This document shows positions 36,210-46,806 of a stretch of 64,000 nt of DNA, one piece after another. The DNA lies in the NCBI GenBank assembly GCA_039707655.1, contig CM077665.1:314836486-314900485 (forward strand). The letters run 5' to 3'. Made by a program: the position numbers and the translations under genes. Position 1 is the stretch's first letter. Each line of letters begins with the position of its first letter. Source of the DNA: Elymus sibiricus (taxonomy: Eukaryota; Streptophyta; Magnoliopsida; Poales; Poaceae). Below the pieces are notes generated by a model. It had not been told where the DNA came from. It made no database searches and saw nothing but the letters and a program-made list of their open reading frames with translations.

Positions 36210-37479
36210 TAGGTCTATGTGTAGATGAGATCACGAGTAGAACACAAAGGAGTTTGTGGGCGTTGATGCTTAGATTGCTTCCTCCCTTAGTCTTTTCTTG
36301 ATTCAGCGGTATTGTGGGATGAAGCGGCCCGGACCAACATTACTCGTACACATACGAGAGACCGGTTCCATCAACTGACATGTAACTTCATTGCATAAAG
36401 ATGGCTGGCGGGTGTCTGTTTCTCCCACTTTAGTCGGATCGGATTTGACAAAGGCGGTCCTTGAGAAGGTTGAATAGCAATTTTTGTATCACCGTTGTGG
36501 TTTTTGCGTAGGTAAGAATTGTTCTTGTTAGATACCCGTAGCAGCCACGTAAAACTTGCAACAACAATTAGAGGACGTCTAACTTGTTTTTGCAGGGTAT
36601 GTTGTGATGTGATATGGCCAATTACATGATGAGATATATGTGATGTATGAGATGATCATGTATTGTATAGAATATCACGACTTGCATGTCGATGAGTACG
36701 GCAACTGGCAGGAGCCATAGGGTTGTCTTTAATTATTTTCGCCGTTTTGCTTTACTTTATCGCTATGAGTTAGCAATAGTCGTGGAAGCAACAGTCAGCG
36801 TGACAACCTCATGGCGACACGTTGATGGAGATCAAGATGATGGAGATCATGGTGTCATGCCAGTGACGATGGAGATCATGCCGGTGCTTTGGAGATGCAG
36901 ATCAAAAGCACAAGTTCATGGCCATATCATGTCACTTATGATTTGATGTGATGTTAATCCTTTTATGCATCTTATTTTACTTAGGACGACGGTAGCATTA
37001 TAAGGTGATCCCTCACTTAAATTTCAAGATAAAATTGTGTTCTCCCCGAGTGTGCACCGTTGCGAAAGTTCGTCGTTTCGAGACACCACGTGATGATCGG
37101 GTGTGATAGACTCTACGTTCGCATACAACGGGTGCAAGCCAGTGTTGCACGTGCGGAACACTCGGGTTAAACTTGACGAGCCTAGCATCTATAGACATGG
37201 CCTCGGAACACAAGAGACCGAAAGGTCGAACATGAGTCATATAGTAGATATGATCAACATGAAGATGTTCACCATTGAAACCACCTCAACTCACGTGATG
37301 ATCGGACTTGAGTTGGTGAATTTGGATCATGTGACACTCGAATGACCAGAGGGATGTCAATTTGAGTGGGAGTTTTTAAGTAATATGATTAACTAAACTC
37401 ATTATCATGAACATAGTCAAAATGTCTTTGCAAATTATGTTGTAGATTACTAGCTCGCGCTGTAGCTCCCTTGAATTTT
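36210..37479. other. RLC-6 5' internal leader
   Basis: No coding frame is supportable in these 1.3 kb between the primer-binding site and the gag remnant. BARE-type elements have a long untranslated leader here, which this probably is. Confidence 0.55.
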
Positions 37480-38374
37480 TATATGTTCCTAGAGAAATAG
37501 AGTTGAAAGATGATGGTAGCAATAATGCGGACTGGGTCCGTGATCTGAGGATTGTCCTCATTACTGCACAGAAGGCTTATGTCCTTAATGCACCGCTCGG
37601 TGCACCACCCCCTCTAGCGTCGTCTGTAGATGTTGTGAATATCTGACAGGCACGTTCTGATGACTACTTGATAGTTCAGTGCATCATGCATTACGGCTTA
37701 GAATTGAGGCTCCAAAACGTTTTGAACGTCATGGAACATATGAGATGTTCTAAGAGCTGAAATTGGGATCTCAGGCTCGTGCCCGTGTTGAGAGGTATGA
37801 GACCTCCAACAAGATTCTTTGCCTGCAAGATGAAGGAGAATAGCTCAATGAGTGAGCATGTGCTCAGATTGTCTGGGTACTACAATCGCTTGAATCGAGT
37901 GGGAGTTGATCTTCCAGATAAGATAGTGATTGATATAGTTCTCCAAGTCACTGTCACTAAGCTACTAGAGCTTCGTGATGAACTATAAAATGCCAGGGAT
38001 GGAAATAATGATCCCTGAGCTATTCGCGATGTTTGACACCGCGAAGGTAGAAATCAAGAAGGAGCATCAAGTGTTGATGGTTAGTGAAACCACTAGTTTC
38101 GAGAAGGGCAAGGGCTAGGAGGGAAACTTCATGGATGGCAAGCCAGTTGCTGCTCCAGTGAAGAATCCCAAGGTTGAACCCAAACCCGAGACTGAGTGCT
38201 TCTATTATGAGGAGAACGGTCGCTAAAGCGGAACTGCCCTAGATACTTCGTAGATAAGAAGGCTGGCAACGTCGACAGAAGTATATTTGATATACGTGTT
38301 ATTGATGTGTACCTTACTAGTACTCCTAGTAGCACCTGGGTATTGGATACCGGTTCAGTTGCTAAATGTTAGTA
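37480..38374 (+). pseudogene. gag: RLC-6 gag and protease start, heavily decayed
   Basis: Recognisable pieces are DGSNNADWVRDLRIVL (about 37510), ARARVERYETSNKI (about 37780) and SEHVLRLSGYYNRLNRVGVD (about 37850). Later come ECFYYEENG (a zinc knuckle that has lost a Cys) and KAGNV...IFDIRVIDVYL. The protease motif TWVLDTGSVA follows at 38334-38365 with the catalytic Asp kept. More than ten stops or frameshifts fall within about 300 codons. The protein would be the capsid/nucleocapsid of the virus-like particle. Confidence 0.75.
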
Positions 38375-38639
38375 ACTCAAAATAAAAGCTGCGGAATAAA
38401 CGGAGACTAGCTAAGGGTGAGGTGACGATGAGTGTTGGAAGTGTTTCCAAGGTTGATGTGCTCAAAATCGCACGCTCTCTCTACCTTCGGGATTAGTGAT
38501 GAACCTAAATAAATGTTATTTGGTGTTTGCGTTGAGCATAAACGTGATTAGATCATGTTTATTGCAATACGGTTATTCATTTAAGTAAGAGAATAATGGT
38601 TATTCTGTTTACATGAATAAAACCTTCAATGATCATGCA

Positions 38640-39480
38640 CCCAATGAGAATGGTTTATTGAATCTTGATCGTAGTGATACACATTTTCATAATAATGATG
38701 CCAAAAGATACAAAGTTAATAATGATAGTACCACATACTTGTGGCACTGCCGCTAAATGTCATATTGGTGTAAAACGCATGAAGAAACTCCATGCTGATG
38801 GATCTTTGGACTCATTCGATTTCGAATCGGTTGAGACATGCGGACCATGCCTCATGGGCAAGATGACTAAGACTCCATTTTCCGGTATGATGGAGCGGGC
38901 AAGTAACTTATTGGAAATGATACATGTTGATGTATTCGATCCAATGAGTGTTGTAGCATGCGGTGGGTATCGTTATTTTCCTACCTTCACTGATGATTTG
39001 AGTAGATATGGGGATATTTACTTAAAGAAACACAAGTCTGAAACGTTTGAAAAGTTCAAACAAAATCAGAGTGAAGTTTGAGATCATCGTGACAAGAAGA
39101 TAAAATGTCTACGATATGATCGTGGAGGTTAATATCTGAGTTACGAGTTTGGTATACAACTTAAGACAATGTGGAAGTTGTTTCACAACTCACGCCACCT
39201 GGAACACCATAGTGTGATGGTGTGTCCGAACGTCGTAGTCGTGCTCTATTGGATATGGTGCGAACTATGATGTCTCTTATTGATTTGCCACTATCGTTTT
39301 GGGGTTATGCATTAGAGACAACTACATTCACTTTAAAATAGGGCACCATCTAAGTCCGTTGAGATGACACCGTATGAATTTTGGTTTGGCGGAAACCTAA
39401 GCTGTCATTTCTTAATGTTTGTGGCTGCGACGCTTATGTGAAAAAGGGTTTTCACCTAATGAGCTCGAACCCAAAGGGGA
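38640..39480 (+). pseudogene. int: RLC-6 integrase remnant
   Basis: The GAG-pre-integrase type sequence HIGVKRMKKLHADGSLDSFD and the Cys pair CGPCLMGKMTKTPF lie at 38760-38885. They are followed by LLEMIHVDVFDPM, the first catalytic Asp region. The second catalytic region is near 39110 (LRYDRGG, with the frame broken by a stop). Further stops and frameshifts follow through SVEMTPYEFWFGG at about 39357-39393. The usual length is about 450 codons, but no frame over 140 codons survives. Confidence 0.75.
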
Positions 39481-39625
39481 CAAATGCATCTTCATAGAAT
39501 ACCCTAACGTAACAGTTGGGTAAACCTTCTATATTAGATCCAAGCACAAAGTGTTTGTTGCTAAAACGGGTCCTTTCTCGAGAAAGAGTTTCTCTCGAAA
39601 GAATTGAGTGGGAGGAAGATAGAAC

Positions 39626-41190
39626 TTGATGAGGTTGTTGAAACCTTTGTTTCAATCAGAGAGTAGCGCAGCGCAGAAAGTTGTTTCTGTGGAGCCTACG
39701 TTAGTTGAAGAGGAAGTTAATGATGATGATCATGAAGCTTCGGATAAAGTTACTATCGAACCTCGTAGGTCGACAAGGATGCGTACTGCTCCTGGGTGGT
39801 ACGGCAACCCTGTCTTAGAGGTCATGTTGTTGGACAACGATGTACCTACGAGCTATGGAGAAGCGATGATGGGCCCGGATTCCGAGAAATGGTTAGAGGC
39901 CATGAAATCCGAGATGGGATCCATGTATGAAAACAAAGTATGGGCTTTGGAAGTATTACCTGAAGGGCTAAAGGCCATTCAGAACAAATGGATCTTTAAA
40001 AGGAAGACGGACGCGGACGGTAATGTCAATGTCTTTAAAGCTCGACTTGTGGCAAAGGGTTTTTCACAAGTTCAAGGAGTTGACTACGATGAGACTTTCT
40101 CACCCGTAGCGATGCTAAAGTCTGTTGGAATTATGTTAGCAGTTGCTGCATTTTTCAATTATGAAATCTGGCAGATGGATGTCAAAACATCGTTTCCTTA
40201 ACGGTTTCCTTGAGGAAAGGTTGTATGTGATACAACCGGAAGGTTTTGTCAGTCCTAAGGATGCTAAAATGTATGCATGCTCCAGCAATCCTTCTATGGA
40301 TTGGAGCAAGCATCTCGGAGTTGGAATATACGCTTTGATGAGGTAATCAAAGTTTTTGGGTTTATACAAAGTTTATGAGAAACTTGTATTTACAATAAAG
40401 TGAGTGGGAGCACTATAGAATTTCTGATAAATATATGTGGATGACATATTGTTGATCGGAAATGCTGTAGAATTTCTGGAAAGCATAAAGGGTTGTTTGA
40501 AAAGGAGTTTTTCAAAGGAAAACCTGGAATGAAGCTACTTAAATGTTGGGCATCAGGATCTATAGAGATAGATCAAGACGTCTGATAAAACTTTCAATGA
40601 GTACATACCTTGACAAGATTTTGAAAGAGTTCAAAATGGATCAGTCAAAGAAAGAGTTCTTGCCTGATTTGTAAGGTGTGGAGTTGAGTGAGACTCAAAG
40701 CTCGACCACGGCAGAAGAAAGAGAAAGGACGAAGGTCGTCCCGTATGCCTTATCCATAGGCTCTGTATAGTATGCCATGCTGTGTACCGCACCTGTGTGT
40801 GCCTTGCCATGAGTCTGTCAAGGGGTACAAGAGTGGTCCAGGAGTGGATCACTGAACAGCGGTCAAGATTATCCTTAGTAACTAGAGGACTAAGGAAATA
40901 TTTCTCGATTATGGAGGTGATAAAGAGTTCGTCATAAAGGGTTACGTCGATGCAATCTTTAACACCAATCCGAATGACTCTGAGTAGCAATCCGGATACA
41001 TATAGTGGAGCAGCCATTTGGAATAGCTCCAAGTGGAGTGTGGTAGCAGTGTCTATAGTATGACATAGAGATTTGCAAAGTACACACGGATCTGAATGTC
41101 GCAGACCCGTTGACTAAAGACCTCTCTCACATGCAAAGCATGATCGAACCCCAGAACTCATTGGGTGTTAGATTCATAACAATGTAAATC
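39626..41190 (+). pseudogene. rt: RLC-6 reverse transcriptase and RNase H remnant
   Basis: An open stretch (39626-40201) carries the Copia RT N-terminus: EKWLEAMKSEMGSMYENKVW, NKWIFKRKTDADGNV, FKARLVAKGF and DYDETFSPVAMLKS. It ends in a stop where FLNG should follow. A frameshifted piece RLYVIQPEGFVSPKD follows, and the segment with the usual SIYGLKQASR motif is deleted. The catalytic box YVDDILLIGN is at about 40433-40465. RNase H is scarcely recognisable; the polyprotein tail ADPLTKDLSHMQSM and stop lie at 41100-41190. No active enzyme can be made. Confidence 0.8.
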
Positions 41191-41223
41191 ACATGGTGAT
41201 GTGAACTAGATTATTGACTCTAG

Positions 41224-41237
41224 TGCAAGTGGGAGAC
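41224..41237 (+). promoter_or_regulatory. RLC-6 polypurine tract
   Basis: TGCAAGTGGGAGAC directly precedes the 3' LTR at 41238, the normal plus-strand priming site. Confidence 0.75.
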
Positions 41238-43104
41238 TGTTGGAAATATGCCCTAGAGGCAATAATAAAATGGTTATTATTATATTTCCTTGTTCATGAT
41301 AATCGTTTATTATCCATGCTATAATTGTATTGATTGGAAACTCAAATACATGGGTGGGTACATAGACAAACAATGTGTCCCTAGTAAGCCTCTAGTTAAC
41401 TAGCTCGTTGATCAAAGATGGTGAAGGTTTCCTAGCCATAGACATGAGATGTCATTTGATAACGGGATCACATCATTAGGAGAATGATGTGATGGACAAG
41501 ACCCAAACTATGAACATAGCATATGATCGTGTCAGTTTATTGCTATTGTTTTCTGCATGTCAAGTATCTGTTCCTATGACCATGAGATCATGCAACTCAC
41601 TGACACCGAAGGAATACCTTGTGTGTATCAAACGTCACAACGTAACTGGGTGACTATAAAGATGCTCTACAGGTATCTCTGAGGGTGTCTGTTGAGTTGG
41701 CGTGGATCGAGACTGGGATTTGTTACTCCGTGTGACGGAGAGGTATCTCAGGGCCCACTCGGTAATACAACATCACTATAAGCCTTGCAAGCAATGTGAC
41801 TAAAGTGTTAGCCACGGGATCTTGTATTACGGAATGAGTAAAGAGACTTGTCAGTAACGATATTGAACTAGGTATAGAGATACCGACGATCGAATCTGGG
41901 GCAAGTAACATACCGATAAACAAAGGGAACATCATACGGGTTTAACTGAATCCTTGACATAGAGGTTCAACCGATAAAGATCTTCATAGAATATGTAGGA
42001 GCCAATATGGGCATCCAGGTCCCACTATTGGTTATTGACCGTAGAGGTGTCTCGGTCATGTCTGCATAGTTCTCGAACCCGCAGGGTCTACACACTTAAC
42101 GTTTGGTGACGATATAAGTATAGTTGAGTTGTTATGTTGGTGACCGAAGGTTGTTCGGAGTCCCGGATGAGATCCCGGACATGACGAGGAGCTCCAGAAT
42201 AGTCCGGAGGTAAAGATTGATATATGGGATAATAGTGTTTGGTCTCCGGAAAAGTTCCGGAATTCACCGGAAGGGGTTTCGGATGTTTCCCGAAATGTTC
42301 GGGTACGAGAACACTTTATTTGGGCCAAGGGGTAAAGCCCACGAGGCTTTAAGGAAGGTGCAAAAGGATTTTTGCGGAGGCCAGAGACCAGACGCCAGGA
42401 ACCCTGGCGTCTGGGGCTAGATACCGAGGACCCTGGCGTCTGGTCCTGGAGTCCGAGGAGGACTCTTGCCTTGCGGGCCAAACCGACTTTGAGGAGGCTC
42501 TTTCTCCAAGTTTCGACCCCAGGGCTCAACATATAAATAGAGGGGCAGGGCTAGCACCCGGAACAGATCAAGAAATCCCCAAGCCGTGTGCCGGCAACCC
42601 CGCCCCTCTAGTTCATCCTCCGTCATAGTTTCCGTAGTGCTTGGCGAAGCCCTGCGGAGATTGTTCTTCACCACCACCGTCACCATGCCGTTGTGCTGCC
42701 GGAACTCATCTACTACTTCACCATCGCTCGCTGGATCGAGGAGGTGAAGGCGTCATCAAGCTGTACGTGTGTTGAACGCGGAGGTGCCGTCCGTTCGGCG
42801 CTAGATCGGAAGGACCGTGATCAGGATCGCGAGACGGTTCATGATTTGATCGCGGGGCGGATCATGATGGGATCGCGGGACGGATCGTGATTGGATCGCG
42901 AGACGGATCGTGATGAGATCGCGGGACGCTCGGCAATTTGAATCGCGAAGACGTTCGACTACATCAATCGCGTTTTTAACGCTTCCGCTTAGCGATCTAC
43001 AAGGGTATGTAGATCCACTCTCCCTCTCGTAGATGCTCATCACCATGGATAGATCTTGCGTGTGTGTAGGAAATTTTTTGTTTCCCATGCAACGTTCCCC
43101 AACA
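41238..43104 (+). repeat. RLC-6 3' LTR
   Basis: It is collinear with 34360-36196. It has about 30 extra bp at 42388-42449, where the GGCGTCTGG hairpin segment is duplicated. It ends AACGTTCCCCAACA before the TSD CTCGG. Confidence 0.92.
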
Positions 43105-43109
43105 CTCGG

Positions 43110-44398
43110 CCCCTGGATGTATAGATGAACCAAGGTGCCATATCCAACCTATCACGGAAGTTGAACGTCCATGTATGTTGGTTTGTTCGCCTGTCATCCG
43201 AACGATTGTTAGCAGGGAGTTCTCGGGGCAGGCCTTGCGGCCTGTCCCGCCCCCTAGGAGGATGGTCTTGTTGATCATAATGATCGTTGTTCCCTGGAGG
43301 GTCGTCTTCTACTTCATCATCAAATTATGAGGGTAGGTGTCTCTGAGGGTATGACTTGGATTGATTCACTCGTCTATCCACGAGTTGTTGTTCAGCTGAC
43401 AGAATTTTGACCCACTTATTATTTCATGTAACCTGATCGGCTTCGAGCCGAGCTCGCCTGAGTTTAACACTTCGGGTCATTGCCATTAAGTTCCTCCGGT
43501 AGGCCACGGGGACTTCAAAGTTTTCGGGGACAAGGAAATCATCGGAGAGCATGTTTTCTCCACCGACGTCAATGTGACTGGCTTCGGCCTCATCGGCACC
43601 GTCTAGGTCATCAGCAACTAGGGGTGTGTTGTTGTCTTCGGGGTTACCGTTATCGGCTTCCCCGGTACTGTCATTGCCACTTCGCCTGCGTCTGGAGGGT
43701 TGTTCATCATCTCCTCCAGCATCTTTGCAGGGGGTGTCCACCATGTAAACGTCGTAGGTGGAAGTTTCTGCCCACTTGCTCGTCTTGCACTGCTTCATGC
43801 CAGGCCTATCCCCGACGTCTTCCTCAATGTCCGCATCTTCAAATGCGTAGTCGAGAACGTCGGTGAGGTCCTCGACTTTAGCAACTAGGTGGGTGGTGGG
43901 TGGGACATAAATTTCCCGTGCATCGGTTTTACATCCGATCTGATCACAGACCGAAGTTTTTCATCCGAGATCCCGAGGCTCTAGATCCTATCCAACATCT
44001 TGAGTATGTTCGCCCGGGCCGTTGGGGTGGCCTCGAGTTTGGATCATGCGTGAGTGATCGGACCCAAGTTTGAAGTTGGGTCTAGCACGGCACCGAGTCC
44101 TGTTCAGGGCTAGAAGAGGTGATCGGTTTTGACAAGGCGAGCACTTGATTCTGATCTAAGACAGGTTCTGAAGCGGGGTCAGATTTTGAGTCATGATCCG
44201 CTATTGAAGGATAGGGGTCCGTGTTAAAGGCCGGTCCCTCCATAGTATTGGGTGAGATCTCGAGGTTCGGCGTCAGTTCCATGATTACGGCATCTGACAA
44301 GCTTTCCAACCGATCTAGAGCCCAGCCAGAGAGAGCGTGATCATCACAAGCATCGGCAGTGTACTCCAAGCGGCCAAACATGACCACCTGGTTGGGGG
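43110..44398 (-). pseudogene. gag: RLG-5 gag, N-terminal part
   Basis: The N-terminal domain reads VVMFGRLEYTADAC, DHALSGWALDRLESLSDAV and ELTPNLEISPNTMEGPAF at 44387-44082. A second open piece (43798-43424) is acidic and reads EASHIDVGGENML, then FLVPENFEVPVAYRRNLMAM. Frames between them are shifted. This is the long N-terminal extension typical of Tat-lineage gag proteins; RLG-8 has its own version. The solo LTR interrupts it at 44399-44403 and RLC-6 at 43105-43109. Confidence 0.65.
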
Positions 44399-44403
44399 CG
44401 AAG

Positions 44404-46159
44404 TATTGGGGAACGTTGCATGGGAAACAAAAAATTTCCTAAGAACACCCAAGATCTATCCATGGAGATGCATAGCTACGAGAGGGGGAGTGTATCTACA
44501 TACCCTTGTAGATCGCTAAGCGGAAGCATATATAACGCGGTTGATGTACTCGTACTCTTCACGATCCAATTGCGATCAGATCCGATCTAGCGCCGAACGG
44601 ACGGCACCTCCGCGTTCAGCACACGTGCGGCTCGATGACATCTCCTCCTTATTGATCCAGCAAGAGAGGTAGGAGAAGTAGATGGGATCTCAACCAGCAC
44701 GACGGCATGGTGGAGATGGTGGTGGAGCGATCCCGGCAGGGCTTCGCCAAGCGCTACCGTAGATGCGATCTGAGGAGAAAACGATCTAGGGAGAGATGTA
44801 GGGCTGCCACCGGGGCGTGGGATTGTTGTGTCCAGCCCTCCCCCTCTCCTCTACTATATATAGGAGGCAAGGGGCAGGGTTTGGTCGCAGCCCTAGGCCC
44901 CTCCTCCAAGGAGGGCCGGCGGCTAGGGAGGAAACTTGCCTCCCAAGGCAAGTGGAGTCCCTCCCACTTAGGGTTTCCCCTTCCCCTTGCGCATGGGCCT
45001 TGTGGGGCTGGTGCCCCTGGCCCAATAAGGCTTGGGCACCCCCCCTACAGACCATGCACGCCCTAGGGGCTGGAGGGATCCTTCCGGACTCCTCTGGAAC
45101 CCTCCGGAACCTTCCGGAAGCTTCCCGGTACAATACCGGCAAAACCCAAAACTTTTCCGGTAGCCAAAATATGACTTCCCATATATAAATCTTTACCTCC
45201 AGACCATTCCGGAGCTCCTCATGACGTCCGGGATCTCATCTGGGACTTCGAACAACATTTGGTCACCAACATACATATCCCAATACTACTCTAGCGTCAC
45301 CGAACGTTAAGCGTGCGGACCCTATGGGTTCGAAAATCATGTGGACATGACCGAGACACCTCTCCCGTCAATAACCAATAGCGGTACCTGGATGCCCATA
45401 TTGGTTCCCACATATTCCACGAAGATCTTTATCGGTCGAACCACGATGCCAAGGATTCAATCAATCCCGTATGCAGTTCCCTTTGTCTAGCGGTATGTTA
45501 CTTGCCCGAGATTCGATCGTCGGTATCTCCATACCTAGTTCAATCTTGTTACCGGCAAGTCTCTTTACTCGTTCCGTAATACAAGATCCCGTGACTAACT
45601 CCTTAGCCACATTGCTTGCAAGCATCTTGTGATGTTGTATTACCGAGTGGGCATACCTCTCCGTCATATGGAGTGACAAATCCCAGTCTCGATCCATGCC
45701 AACCCGACAGACACCCTCGGAGATACCTGTAGAGCACCTTTATAGTCACCCAGTTAAGTTGTGACGTTTGATACACACAAGGCATTCCTCCGGTGTCCGG
45801 GAGTTGCATGATCTCATGGTCGTAGGAACAGATACTTGACATGGATAAATCAGTAGCAATAAACTGACACGATCAATTGATATGCTCACGGTTGGGTCTT
45901 GTCCATCACATCATTCTCCTAATTATGTGATCCCGTTATCAGATGACAACTCATGTCTATGGTCAGGAAACCTTGACCATCTCTAATCAACGAGCTAGTC
46001 TAGTAGAGGCTCACTAGGGACATGGTGTTGTCTATGTATCCACACATGTATCTGAGTTTCCGATCAATACAATTCTAGCATGGATAATAAACGATTATCA
46101 TGAACAAGGAAATATGATAATAAGCAATTTATTATTGACTCCAGGGCATATTTCCAACA
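44404..46159 (-). mobile_element. RLC-7: solo LTR of an Angela/BARE/WIS-type Copia
   Basis: On the minus strand it begins TGTTGGAAATATGCCC at 46159 and ends ...CGTTCCCCAATA at 44404. A perfect TSD CGAAG flanks it (44399-44403 and 46160-46164). There is no internal sequence, so it is the product of LTR-LTR recombination that removed the rest of the element. Confidence 0.92.
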
Positions 46160-46346
46160 CGAAGTTCTCAATCCGACCAAGGCGACTAGTGGAATTAGCA
46201 TGAAGAACCACGCTTCTAAATGCAAAAAGTTGCCAGGGACAAAGATGTCACAATAGCTGATGTCGTTGTTGATCTAAAGACGAGCGATTGGTCTAGATTG
46301 ACGACACAGCGGGACCTGTATGGGCCACCAATGTTGATGCTAAAAT
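46160..46346 (-). other. RLG-5 leader and start of gag
   Basis: This lies between the 5' LTR and the solo LTR. On the minus strand it follows the LTR with ATTTTAGCATCAACATTGG, which should contain the primer-binding site, but no standard tRNA match is clear. The gag frame (LIPLVALVGLRT, then across the solo LTR to VVMFGR) starts here. Confidence 0.5.
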
Positions 46347-46806
46347 TGGCAGATCTCGGGTAGGGGGTCCCGAGCTGTGGATTGGAGAACAATGGTAATA
46401 GGGAGAGTAGGGACACGATGTTTACCCAGGTTCGGGCCCTCTCGAAGAGGTAAAACCCTACATCTTGCTTTGATTGTATTGATGATGGGGTATCGAGTAC
46501 AGGTTGATGATCTACCTCGAGATAATTGTGTAAGCCCTAACCTTAAGGTGAATAGTTGTTCTCCTACAGGCTAAACCCCTAGGCATATATAGGTACCCAG
46601 AGGAGCTAGGTTACCTTATTTGGGTCGGTTAAGGAGATGCCAAACACAGGGCCATCCTTGGGGTGCACGCCAAGTCTTCAGAGGTTTCCTTTCGTCCTAC
46701 GACCAAGTCTTGACGCTTCCGAAGTCCTTCGGGTGGTGGCTTAACGGGCCCATAGTTTGGCCCATACGGACCTATCGCTTTGCCCGGTACCCCCTAGTCC
46801 AGGACA
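46347..46806 (-). repeat. RLG-5 5' LTR
   Basis: The 460-bp LTR starts on the element strand TGTCCTGGACTAGGGGGTACC at 46806 and ends GAGATCTGCCA at 46347. A TATA-like CATATATAGG is near 46585 on the plus strand as read. Only one LTR is present, so the limits come from TG/CA ends and the adjacent gag leader. Confidence 0.65.

Larger units (their letters stand above)
34360..43104 (+). mobile_element. RLC-6: Angela/BARE/WIS-type Copia element with ruined coding region
   Basis: LTRs are 34360-36196 and 41238-43104, and a perfect TSD CTCGG stands at 34355-34359 and 43105-43109. The LTR start TGTTGGAAATATGCCC is that of the Angela/BARE-1/WIS group. The internal order is primer-binding site, gag, protease, integrase, reverse transcriptase, RNase H and polypurine tract, so it derives from an autonomous Copia. 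Many stops, frameshifts and deletions interrupt it. The LTRs differ by only a few percent by eye (5 differences in the first 245 bp, 13 in the next 420 or so, fewer after). Confidence 0.92.
16724..46806 (-). mobile_element. RLG-5: old Tat-like Gypsy remnant hosting RLG-3, RLC-6 and a solo LTR
   Basis: After removing the younger insertions the remnant reads on the minus strand as 5' LTR (46347-46806), gag (about 46310-33480 in pieces) and protease (to about 32559). A 1.3 kb stretch without pol domains follows, then an accessory ORF on the opposite strand (16724-17423 and 29655-31254). No 3' LTR is seen: the left end abuts RLC-1 at 16723. Tat-lineage elements commonly carry an antisense accessory ORF between integrase and 3' LTR, and this layout fits apart from the missing reverse transcriptase, RNase H and integrase. 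Either the family is non-autonomous or this copy lost pol by deletion. Confidence 0.7.

Noticed and set aside
44754..45188. Overlapping open frames of 65-123 codons on both strands
   Set aside because: They lie inside the solo Angela-type LTR; GC-rich LTR sequence gives fortuitous frames, and the same region in RLC-6 is not coding.
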